Shown here: positions 40,258 through 49,847 of the stretch, piece after piece
How positions within the stretch are numbered: position 1 is the first letter of the stretch
Layout: each line of letters starts with the position of its first letter
From: Oasisia sp. SBJ-2009
Taxonomy: Eukaryota > Annelida > Polychaeta > Sabellida > Siboglinidae
Length of the DNA: 64,000 nt
NCBI GenBank assembly: GCA_964017155.1
Contig: OZ024866.1
Coordinates: 21,075,326 to 21,139,325, forward strand
Direction of reading: 5' to 3'
Translations under genes and position numbers: made by a program
The notes under the pieces: generated by a model
What the model saw: only the letters and a program-made list of their open reading frames with translations
Told to the model about the DNA's origin: nothing
The model's database searches: none

Positions 40258-40601
40258 TTCATGGAAGCTGCTAGCAAAAACTTTTGAAGTACCGCTGGCT
40301 TTTGCAAGTTACTAGCGACACTCTCTCGGGGAACAAATAGAGGTCTCACACCGGCAAGAACATGTCAAGACAGGCGCAAACTATTTGTCCCTGCAGTGGC
40401 TGGTCGAGAGATGTTGGGAGTTCCATACACCAACCGCCCTTGATGCTGCCACAGTGACATGGTTTTCTGTTTAGGGTTTGCTCCCTTAGCCTTCGGTTCT
40501 GACAAGAACCTATACCACAAGGCAGTGGTTTACAACTCTGCATGGCAGGGGCGTCAAACTCCCTGAGGTATTGCAATACCTGAGGTACTGCAATACCTGC
40601 A
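40258..40601 (-). promoter_or_regulatory. 5' untranslated/promoter region of the LINE
   Basis: 344 bases between the target duplication and the start codon. The outermost 40 bases consist of AGGTATTGCAATACCT palindromes, potential protein-binding sites for internal transcription initiation. The small ORF at 40346-40606 lacks gag-like features, so no ORF1 is claimed. Confidence 0.55.
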
Positions 40602-40612
40602 TACAAGTAATT
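40602..40612. repeat. LINE target-site duplication, 5' side
   Basis: TACAAGTAATT, identical to 37066-37076. Confidence 0.92.
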
Positions 40613-40672
40613 ACGTTATATGTATACACAGGTTGCACGTGCTGCCGTGTCATTTATTTGTTGTCATTCATA

Positions 40673-40801
40673 ATGGAGACGGGTAGTAAGAAGTTTTGTC
40701 CGGTACGGAGGGTGCTATCATCCACAGCACAGAAAGCTAAAAAGGACCGTGACAAATTTGGGACAACCACACGTGTTGTTTTAGAAGATCAGAAAGCATG
40801 A
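40673..40801 (+). CDS. 42-codon ORF, unknown
   Basis: METGSKKFCPVRRVLSSTAQ continues with KAKKDRDKFGTTTRVVLEDQ and KA before TGA. The basic, Lys-rich composition and the position 60 bp from the LINE target site do not identify it. It might be a first exon whose donor is not obvious, or chance. Confidence 0.25.
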   Translation: METGSKKFCPVRRVLSSTAQKAKKDRDKFGTTTRVVLEDQKA

Positions 40802-41990
40802 TGCCTGAAGGTGGCACTGAAAGTGAAATCAGCCCATCAATTTTCTTTAATGATTTTGCCTTATATGGCAATTGTTGTTTGTATGACAAGTACTACACTG
40901 TAAACAAAAAAGCGCTTTAAAATGTTGACTTTTTGTTGCAATGAATGACATCCTTTTTTCCCATTACATGCATGTCAACTGTGTTACATAAAAAAGGGTT
41001 TTTGTCAGTTTTACATAATAACTTGGCATAATTGTTTTGATCAATTATTTTGTTTTGTTAATGGTGTTTTGTGCAAGTGTGTTTTTATACCTTACATTAA
41101 AAGTAAAACAATATGTTACATTTGGATTTACCATATGAACATTACATGACACAGTTTTATCTTGTTTTTACTTCCTTGTATGAAGTCAATTTTATGTGTG
41201 AATGCAATTTGTATGGGTGGGTGTGGTTTTTCCAGGTGCATCATGGTTGCCATGGCAACTATGCTGATGTGTTAATGAGAAATGTGACAAGTTACTTCAG
41301 GGCTGACTTCGATTGAGCTATGCGAGTAACCTGAGTACCAATCGAACAGCCAAGATCAGTCAATCATGTGATCATTTTGGACCTAGATTTGCAAGTTGAA
41401 TCTTCACCACGAGGCCAATGCTACACAAGGCGATTGCAGTTTGTACAGGATTCAGTCGAGTAAATGATGTGGTCATATCAATAGCAGTGAGGAAAGGAGA
41501 AAGGTAGCAGTGCGGAACCGCTTTTTAAAATATATTTACTATACGTTCCACGATATCGTTTTTTACGATCGATCACTTTAAAAACTAATTTTCTCGGAAG
41601 TGACAATCCACAAACTTATGCACTTGAAGTGGAATATCTTCGCCCATACACAAGATAGAGTGTTCATCTTGGTATCATTTTAAAGCTCTTCATCTCCTCT
41701 AATTAAATCAATAATCAATAATATGGAATTGTCAACTTGCCTACAAAAGCTTGGTTTTGGCATGCCGCGTCACAATTTGTGCACTTACAAATTTATATGC
41801 TATATTTACGCTATTGCCTATGTACAAAATAATTTCATCGAGAATACAGGCTTAGCGACGTAACTTTTCCTCCAGCATGCAACAGTGACATCACAGTTAA
41901 ACAGGTCAGAGGTCACTTGTTCTGTTTCTTCAGAATCTACCGCAAGCGTTTTTGCTTTCCGAGCTTCACTGCGATTTTTCACACCTTACG
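40802..41990. other. gap: no gene recognised
   Basis: AT-rich. GTTGCCATGGCAAC, a 14-bp palindrome also found in the dispersed repeats at 14950 and 42965, occurs at about 41247. Nothing else is supported. Confidence 0.4.
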
Positions 41991-42060
41991 ATGTTGCGTT
42001 GCCTGAGCTTTTTGCTGGCCACGACAACTGTGCTTTGCACTCCAATCGGAGGTACCAGGG
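41991..42060 (+). CDS. candidate signal-peptide exon
   Basis: MLRCLSFLLATTTVLCTPIG has a basic start, a hydrophobic core and a plausible cleavage site, followed by GTR and CAGG|GTAGGT, a possible splice donor. No downstream exon is recognised, so this is only a candidate first exon of a secreted protein. Confidence 0.25.
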
Positions 42061-42504
42061 TAGGTCCTACATTTGCTCTCTTCTTGAATGTGATATTTTA
42101 TAACGATTCTGTTATGTACACGATTGCTAGTCATACGACTAAATCATTAATTACGATTGCTTTATTCAAAATATTATGTAATTCCTAATGTTCCATTACA
42201 CTAGATGATTTGGGATATTTGTTGCAACATCCAGATTCTCAAAATAACTTAATATTGTATCGTTGAATTTAATTGAATCCCTATTTCATACTCAAAAGTA
42301 CTGTTGGTGCAATTATGAACACAACATTGAACCATCTACAAATTTCCAATACAGAAATCCGACATATCCCATCTAGGGCTATTCATACCAAGGAAACCCC
42401 CTATTATCCACAGCCATATTGTTGGTATCACCAAGTGCCCTGACAGTGTGACTGACAGTAGATAATACTGCTCAAATACATTGATGAACTGTGACTGACA
42501 GTAG
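42061..42504. other. gap: no gene
   Basis: ACTGACAGTAGATAATA occurs twice near 42448 and 42493 in this stretch next to the dispersed repeat. No coding signal. Confidence 0.45.
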
Positions 42505-43025
42505 ATAATAGGGCCCGTATGTGTGTCACGATACATGGCGAGACTCCGCGCGATTAGAGCTGAGTTGGGAACTGGTCATTAGAATAATATTCGATGGATG
42601 ACAGGTGTAACTTCCGACTGATGAATATTAGGAAAATCAGGATATAAATATCTTGTGTTATACCTTTCTTATCTTAAATGTCCAATTTAATATTGAGTTT
42701 ACCACACTATCATAGACATAGCAATTTATGTAGTGCAGATAATAGACACTCCCCACAAATTTAAGCCGTATGTGTTTTTTTACAGGTTTTGCATTTTACA
42801 TAGCTGTACGTTGTGGTTTCGATAAGAACTTATATCTGACAAGTTGTCTAAATGCACATAATCATAACACATGTATACGTTAGCCCTAAACAGGTTGTAC
42901 TGCACGAAAAATGGCACTTTTCATTATTAATCAAGATCGCCAAACACAAGTACAAGCCGGCGTTGCCATGGCAACCATCATAATAATCTATTAAAATTCT
43001 TGATTTCCATGAGCATTGTCATCTT
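42505..43025 (-). repeat. dispersed repeat, copy 2 (inverted copy of 14911-15415)
   Basis: Reverse-complement match to 14911-15415 along the full length, with scattered substitutions and small indels. The surroundings differ, so this marks an element about 0.5 kb long that has moved or been copied. Confidence 0.8.
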
Positions 43026-43635
43026 GGAAGAAAGGGGGCAAGTGTTTTGGACAGCGTTCACGCTGCCACAGGTCCCTCGACCTGGGCCATCGACCTCGCA
43101 CACAGATGCAATGTTTACATAATCACAAGCTAGCCTGTCATTAAATAGGGCACAGGTTAACTGCGTTCTAATGCTAATTTATCATGGTATCACGTATTCA
43201 TGATTCTGCAGTAGGGCCAAAGTCCCAACAAATTTACAATTGTGTTTTAGCAGGTCGAAAAATAAATGTTTTATTATGACCAATTACATTTTATTTTCTC
43301 TCTGTACATATATTGAGGCATATGTCACATAAACGGTTCAGGGCAATTCCATCATGAGTAGGACACAGGCCAAAAAAACAAAGTATTAATATTTGAAGAA
43401 AACTCAATTGGGATGGTTTGCAAAAGCATTGAACGTCATGGATTCACAGGGTTTAGTTTATATAGTTGCCTGAAAACATTTTTTGAGCAACATAACATCA
43501 TGTGATTAAAAAGGCACAAAAAGTTATAATATTAAAAGGCTTTCCCACCTGCTCTACAGAATAGTTGTGAAGACTGATTCAATATATTTATGGCTGATTA
43601 CAAGGTTAAAGGCTTCAATTGAAGATATCCCAAAC
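43026..43635. other. gap: no gene
   Basis: A perfect CTTCAATTGAAG palindrome lies just outside the foldback element at 43613. Nothing else recognised. Confidence 0.4.
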
Positions 43636-46109
43636 CTTAAAGGGAAAACAAAGGCAACGGTTTGGTGATATGGGCCTAATAGAGTTAAGAAAAACTAACA
43701 ATTTCCAACCTCAATCACATTTTTAACGACAACAGTTTAGCAGAAACAAATTGTAGAACATATATCTATAGAAAGTCTATGGAAAACGCCATTTTAGAAA
43801 AACAGTGACGTATGAGACTCACCGCCACTGATAGGCCAGTGGTTGTCGTACTACTTCTTGGCAACTCCGTTGGGTGGCGCTGTGACTTTGCGCTCACAAA
43901 GGAGCGTAAATAATAACATGGATTTTCTGATTCTTCATCTGACGGAAATAGCACGGATTCAGAAGTGGCTGGATATAGATTTCAGCCACAAAGACAAAGG
44001 CTTGTGTTGTCAGACAGACCAGATGTGCGTGGTGGTGAAGACCCAAGGGAAATTGAAATGACAAGAAGAGAAACAACCAGTCCAGAGGCAGACACGGCAT
44101 CGACTGGTGTCAACAATGACATGTACTATCCGACCTAACCATGAAAACGACCGCCAGCAGCCGCCAAACTTCTCATCACTTGTCTTACATACATATACAT
44201 ACACTATGTCATAAAATAAAATCACTTGCATTCCTCTAACGAAGAAAATTCACAAAAGTAACTCGATCGCAGATCCCGATGGCAACTCAGGCTCTTCGGT
44301 TACCGTAACATCGCTATAAAAGTTAGATTTACACAAAATAACGTTAGGCGGCGCGGTGGTCCGCGCGAATATTTATAAACTTTATTTACTGCATTCGCAC
44401 GCGCGAAATAGTTTAATTAATCAAGTAATAATTCATTATTATCATTACAAAGATCTTCAGAAAATGTTAAGTTTTCTTATAATATAATCATAATTTTTTT
44501 TTCTTATAGTGCCAAATCCATAATTGTTTATGGCGCTTCACAATATGATGTTATTAAAATATATGCAATAAGAAGAATGCTACCCACAGGTAATATTAAA
44601 AAAAAAAAATGCATGTGTTTGCATAAAATTACGTGTTGTTCGATGATGTCACAATGTTAATTTTCAGAATATTTCTATAAACATCCCGCATGTACTGCAA
44701 GCATGCAAGCTTATATTATATAAACGATGTTTTTAACAATGATAACGAAACAATAACATATTATTATTTTTGAATGCTCCAAAACCTTCTTTTTCTACCA
44801 CCATATATTTCCCATATTATATTCATATTCTGCTTAAATTTCAGTGATTTATTGTCCCGATAATTAATACAGTGTTTTGTCCAAAAATAATTATTATTAC
44901 ATATCTGGTGGTGGAAATATAATTAATGAGTAGAAAAATGTATAGCTTCAATAATATTTTCTTATGCATACTGTGTGTATGTGCTGAATGAAAATTATTG
45001 TTACGTCGTAATTATTTTACCATCTTAATTATTTATTACCTTTACATTAATTTACCACTATTGTTGTTATGGAATTTGTAAGGGTTCTTTTTAATACTGA
45101 TAGGTCTCTTAGTTAATTACATAGACAAACATATTTTCATTATTTATTTTGAAATATTATCTGTGGGTAGTATTCTTCTTATTGTATTTTTAATAGCAGT
45201 ATGTTGTGAAGCGCCACAACCAGTTATGGATGTAACGCTATATAAATAAAATACTATATTATAATAAAACTTATAATTTCCTGCAAATCATAGTGATGAT
45301 AATAATTAATTATTACTATATTATTTACAATTAATTAAACTATTTTGCGCATGCAAATGCAGTAAGTAAAGTTTATCAATATTCGCGCGCACAAACGTGC
45401 CGTCTAATGGCATTTTGTGTAAGGCTAACTAACTAAGGCTAATTTGTGCGATTTTACGGTACCGGCCAGCGGTCATCGAAATTGCCGTCGACATCAGCGC
45501 GTTTGTTTTATGGATTTTCTTCGTTAGAGGAATGCAAGTGATTTTATTTTATAACGTAGTGTATGTATATGTATGTAACATACGTTAGGATAAGTTTGGC
45601 GGCTGTTGGTGGTCGTTTTGATGGTTAGGTCAATCAAATTGGGTCGTCTTGGATCGGCGCTGTGTCTGTGACTGTCCCAACGAATCCACCGAAACACTGT
45701 TTCAGTTCTGCTCGATTCAAAGGTTAACAAGAAGACATCTTAGTGATACTGTCTTTCACTGTACTGTTACCATAAGCGTATGAGGAACAGTGTGGCATAC
45801 TGCTGTCGCGATTTCGTGGTAAACCGACGTAAGGCAACTTTTAGTGTACCGCTTGGCTCTCTGTTATGACAGCTGAACCAGCAGACGACTCTCTGACGTA
45901 TTACTTTTCCAAACTGGGTTGTGATTGGTTGCAAGGTCCAAGATGGGCCGGTTCATGGTGTCGGTGATTTAGCTAGATTTTCCCACTTTAAGACCACTTT
46001 CTGAGGTAACCACTAAGGTGAAAAATTGGATTGTAGATGCAAATGATTAGCTAGTGTAAACTCTTTTAGGTGCATAACACTAAACTGTTGCCTTTTTTTT
46101 CACTTTAAG
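43636..46109 (+). mobile_element. foldback-type element, left copy (inverted partner 49848-52316)
   Basis: The 2474-bp unit starts CTTAAAGGGAAAACAAAGGC and ends with the inverse of CTTAAAGTGAAAAAAAAGGC. An internal mirror runs from about 44130-44620 to 45140-45630, sharing GCGCGAATATTTATAAAC or GCGCGAATATTGATAAAC and GGCGCTTCACAA-type words. The whole unit is repeated inverted at 49848-52316 at very high identity. No transposase is encoded; the small ORFs are shared between the copies but show no motif. No clear target duplication was identified. Confidence 0.8.
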
Positions 46110-46409
46110 AAATAGATCCTTGAACTTTTCTCATAACGTTGTACCGAAGATGTTTACATCAAATATGTACCATCAGTCACAAAAACAACTATTTGTTTGT
46201 GCTGTAGAGATTTTTGAATTTTTAAGCTGCCTTTCAGTTTTCTCCTACTAGATACAAGGAGCAATAGATTAATTATTAACGAGATCCTCCCACTTGTATT
46301 TGTAGGAAATGCTGAGGGTGCAAAATGTGTAACATCAGTCACGTCAGTCACATCTGTAACGTCAGTCACATTCGTAACGTCAGTCACGATGACTAATCAG
46401 ACTAAATAA
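46110..46409. repeat. spacer with an 18-bp tandem repeat (46328-46390)
   Basis: GTAACGTCAGTCACATCT-like units repeat about four times at 46328-46390; they contain the CRE-like word ACGTCA. The rest of the spacer is AT-rich. Confidence 0.7.
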
Positions 46410-46439
46410 ATTAACAAAAAACAAAAACTAACTGCACAC

Positions 46440-46817
46440 ATCAGTAATAGATGGAAACAGCACCAAGTCAGTTTGTTCACTGTTGCATTTTGGCACTCTG
46501 GCAAGCTGCACTCAAAGGTTGTTGCATCAGATAACCTGACACATTCTAAGGAGACATGTGTGGTGTATGTCAGCCGGCTGCTTGATGACATCCCAGCAAC
46601 AGTCAAGAGTGTCTCAATCTGGTCCGATGGACCGTCTTCACAATTCAAAAACCACTACATTGCAGCGTCACTCCATGCACTCGAGAAGAAAGGGATCAAG
46701 ATTCTGTGGAACTTTTTTGCAACTTCTCATGGAAAGGGTCCTGTTGATGGCATTGGGGGATCTGTCAAACGTCATGTGTGGACAACGTCAACGTGGTACG
46801 CACAAGAAGAAAATTAG
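46440..46817 (+). pseudogene. transposon-like ORF with the SDGPSSQFKN / TSHGKGPVDGIGG motifs
   Basis: An open frame without a good ATG at its start reads FTVAFWHSGKLHSKVVASDN, SIWSDGPSSQFKNHYIAA, then WNFFATSHGKGPVDGIGG and SVKRHVWTTS, stopping at TAG 46815. I know this block (W-SDG..-QFKN, then FFATSHGKG..DGIGG..KR) from numerous repeated, probably transposon-derived animal proteins, but cannot name the superfamily. The conserved Asp and His-Gly-Lys...Asp suggest a nuclease or integrase-like core. It sits in the loop between the two foldback copies and just before a minisatellite that may have replaced its 3' end. Upstream and downstream parts are missing. Confidence 0.5.
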
Positions 46818-46859
46818 AAAGAAGGCTTCCCTACCTGTTGTCTTCCATCGCACCAGCAT

Positions 46860-47266
46860 GGTACCATCCATATGTCCACTTTGAAGTAACCAGCCTGGTA
46901 CCATCCATATGTCCACTTTGAAGTAACCAGCCTGGTACCATCCATATGTCCACTTTGAAGTAACCAGCCTGGTACCATCCATATGTCCACTTTGAAGTAA
47001 CCAGCCTGGTACCATCCATATGTCCACTTTGAAGTAACCAGCCTGGTACCATCCATATGTCCACTTTGAAGTAACCAGCCTGGTACCATCCATATGTCCA
47101 CTTTGAAGTAACCAGCCTGGTACCATCCATATGTCCACTTTGAAGTAACCAGCCTGGTACCATCCATATGTCCACTTTGAAGTAATCAGCCTGGTACCAT
47201 CCATATGTCCACTTTGAAGTAATCAGCCTGCTACCAACCATATGTCCACTTTGAAGTAACTCTCAA
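46860..47266. repeat. 37-bp minisatellite, 11 copies
   Basis: GGTACCATCCATATGTCCAC marks units every 37 bases from 46860; the inner copies are nearly perfect and the last two degraded. Thirty-seven is not a multiple of three, yet all minus-strand frames stay open for over 110 codons; these ORFs are artefacts. It begins 43 bases after the stop of the transposon-like ORF. Confidence 0.97.
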
Positions 47267-48446
47267 TACACACTACAGTCGGACTGTCCCATTGTTCTGT
47301 CGATCTGCTGCTCAGGATTTCTGGGAAAGGTGGCACTGCAGCTGCAGGCAAAATACCTCAGTGGCCACCTCTGTGTTGTTTGAAAGGCTCTTGTTCCAAC
47401 GACTGTTGTGAGGGGTTACATGTCCGTCGATCATATTATCCAAGAAATTGTCATGAGGACTGATCAATGAATATCGCAAGGATATTTCCAAGGACCAAGA
47501 AAACAGGTCGTGTTAAAGGTCACGAAATGTGGATCTGCCACGCCACCTGGTGACTGTATTGTAATCTCCAATTGCCAGTACGTTGTCAATTTCGAAATAT
47601 TAAACACGAAGTCCAGAATAGTGATTTGTGTTTTATCCAAAAAGTAACCTGCAAGATCGAACTGTAGTAAAATATCTTGGAATCAAGCGACGTTGCGTGT
47701 CTGCTACTGTATTGAGTTGGCTCATTATTGTATCCGCAAGTTGACAACAGAGGTCTCTAAAGTCTTGATTTGGTTCCCTGTATATTCCAGCAAGTCCACA
47801 GACAGTGGATAACAATTTGAGCCTTTTCTGCATCGCACATCTAATTGCACTACAACTATGGTATGATCTATATGTACACACAACAGTGCACACAAAGGTA
47901 ATACTGAGGTCACCATTAAAACCAGATGTTGACAATTTTCACTGTCTTGTGTCATTGTAAGGATTTATCCAACCACCAGTCCATATTTATCTTGGCTGCT
48001 TGGAAGGAGTGACATTGCATGGATTGGTGATTCTGTGTTCTGTCATGTTTTCCGTGTGGTGAAGACCGTTAGAATATCAAAAATCATCCACAGTCGTGTT
48101 GTCACAATGTCACCAATGTCACTGGTGAGACATTGAGCTGAAACAACACAAACAAAATATTATTGTTCATGCACAAATGTGCTTTTTGACAAATGACAAA
48201 CCAACTTAGGGTTGATCTCAAAAGTTGGCCTACTCCCCAGAAACATTATGGCTTTAGCGTTGGTTTAAATCACCTTCACACTGACAAATATTTCAATATG
48301 TTCTGCGACATGTAGTGTTTATGACTCAAAACTAATAAATGTCAGTGTCAATTTGCATTAATATATTTCTCTCACAATATGGCGCCACTGCACAACTGCT
48401 TTCCCACTGATATAGTTCATACTCATAATTAAACAAAACACACCAG
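47267..48446. other. gap: no gene recognised
   Basis: The minus-strand frames at 47633-47955 are open for 76-100 codons but carry no motif. The DNA is less AT-rich than its flanks, so it may be a decayed coding part of the element in the loop. Confidence 0.4.
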
Positions 48447-48570
48447 GGCCCAGTTTCATAAAGCCGTGTAACTTTACGCACAGTTACGTGGTCTACTGGT
48501 CGCAGCTAACAGTAAATAGTCAATGCAGCTTACGGCCGGTTTCATGCTCCATTGCAGCATTTGCGCCACT
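48447..48570. mobile_element. terminal fragment of a CCAGGGCCCAGTTTCATAAA element
   Basis: CCAGGGCCCAGTTTCATAAA continues AGCCGTGTAAC and resembles the terminus of the 25020-34978 composite (CCAGGGCC...AAGCCGT). GCTTACGGCCGGTTTCATGC 80 bases later is a further related word. Only one end is seen. Confidence 0.4.
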
Positions 48571-48779
48571 AAATCGACTTAGAATTGACCTAGTTAGGTC
48601 GCGTGGGGAATCCCTCTATTTGTGTTGTGTCTGAACAACCTTTTTCTTTCTAGCTGCAGCCTTTGTCGGTCGCAAAGCAAATGGGAAGCTATGATGAATG
48701 TATAGGATATCCAGTGTAAACATTAAAAATTATTTTGTTGAGAGTGGGCATGTCGGGAGCATACCGTACATATTTCAAC

Positions 48780-49375
48780 TTTGGGAGTATACCGTAAATA
48801 TAAGGATGTCTTGTAATTGCATTATAATAAAACTTATCATATTGTCGATAATAATGAATTATTATTATATTACGTAAATTAAACTATTTTGCACGTGCAA
48901 ATGCAGTAAGCAACGTTTTTTTTAAATTCACATGCACAAACCTGCCGCCTAACGGTATTTTGTGTATTAAAGCTAACTTATATAGCGATTTTACAGTAAC
49001 TGGCATGTCGCCGAATAGGTTGAGTTGCCATTGAGATCTGCACGTTTGTTTTGTGAATTTTCTTTGTTAGAAGAATATGTTATGTGATTTGTGAGAAGTT
49101 TGGCAGCTGTTGGTGGTCGTTTTCATGATTAGTCCAGAAAGTAAAAGTTAGTACTTATACACAGTTCATGCCGACCAAGTCGCCTGTACGCTACGTCATT
49201 CTGTTGATAAAACGGGATACTCCATAGACTTTCGATGGCTACATGTTCTAAATTGTTTTTCTGGTAAACCGGTGACATTAAAAATATGATTGATGTTGGA
49301 AGTTGTTGCTTTTAATCAACTTTATTAGGACCACATCACCAAAGCGTTGACTTTTGTTTCCCTTTACATCCCAGT
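48780..49375 (+). repeat. third, diverged partial copy of the foldback element
   Basis: The order of words (ATTATAATAAAACTTATCAT, then TAAACTATTTTGCAC, GCCGCCTAACGGTATTTTGT, GGTGGTCGTTTTCATGATTA, CATAGACTTTCGATGG, CACATCACCAAAGCGTTG) follows the right half of 49848-52316 in the same orientation. Divergence is much greater, and about 350 bases of the middle are missing. It is an older insertion of the same family. Confidence 0.65.
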
Positions 49376-49847
49376 GTGCATTGTTTTATAATGATGAGGA
49401 GGGGGCAGCCTCTTTCAGCTCACATTCCTGCCAGCCCAAACTGATATCAGCCTGTCTAAATGACAGGTGGACAGGTATCTAGATGGGATTATGTGTTGCC
49501 TACAATGTCATGACCGGTGTTTCTAGTAATTGGAATATAGAACAATAATTCACTTTAATGTTCATTTTGCCCCAAAACTTATTATCCTTGTAAATATGCT
49601 CTGAATGCAACGAAAGGGTCACTCTAATGCCAATATGTGTTCTCTGCCGTCACAACTGGGCATCCAGAAAGTGCCACAACAAATATGCATTATTCGAAAA
49701 TAGTCCACTGGCATAGCACAAAATGTGGAATTTCAAATTAATTGATTTTTTAATTGTTTATTGTTTTGTGGACACAGAACTATACAGCAGCATGTATTAT
49801 AATACTGATCCAAGCAATAAGTGTTTTTATTTCCTTTAACTGCTTTG
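49376..49847. other. gap: no gene
   Basis: Nothing recognised between the old and the young foldback copies. Confidence 0.45.

Larger units (their letters stand above)
37077..40601 (-). mobile_element. complete RTE-like LINE retrotransposon
   Basis: A 3525-bp element lies between perfect 11-bp duplications TACAAGTAATT (37066-37076 and 40602-40612). It has a 344-bp 5' region, one intact ORF, and a very short 3' region of about 50 bases ending in (ATG)n next to the target duplication. One ORF, small size and a trinucleotide 3' tail are features of the RTE clade. The 5' end holds a perfect 16-bp palindrome AGGTATTGCAATACCT (40566-40581) and a near copy (40583-40598). The intact ORF and perfect duplication indicate a young, full-length, possibly mobile copy. 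The duplication was found by eye and fixes both ends. Confidence 0.92.

Noticed and set aside
46788..47241. Three minus-strand ORFs of 117-138 codons
   Set aside because: Produced by the 37-bp minisatellite, open in all three frames by chance of its composition.
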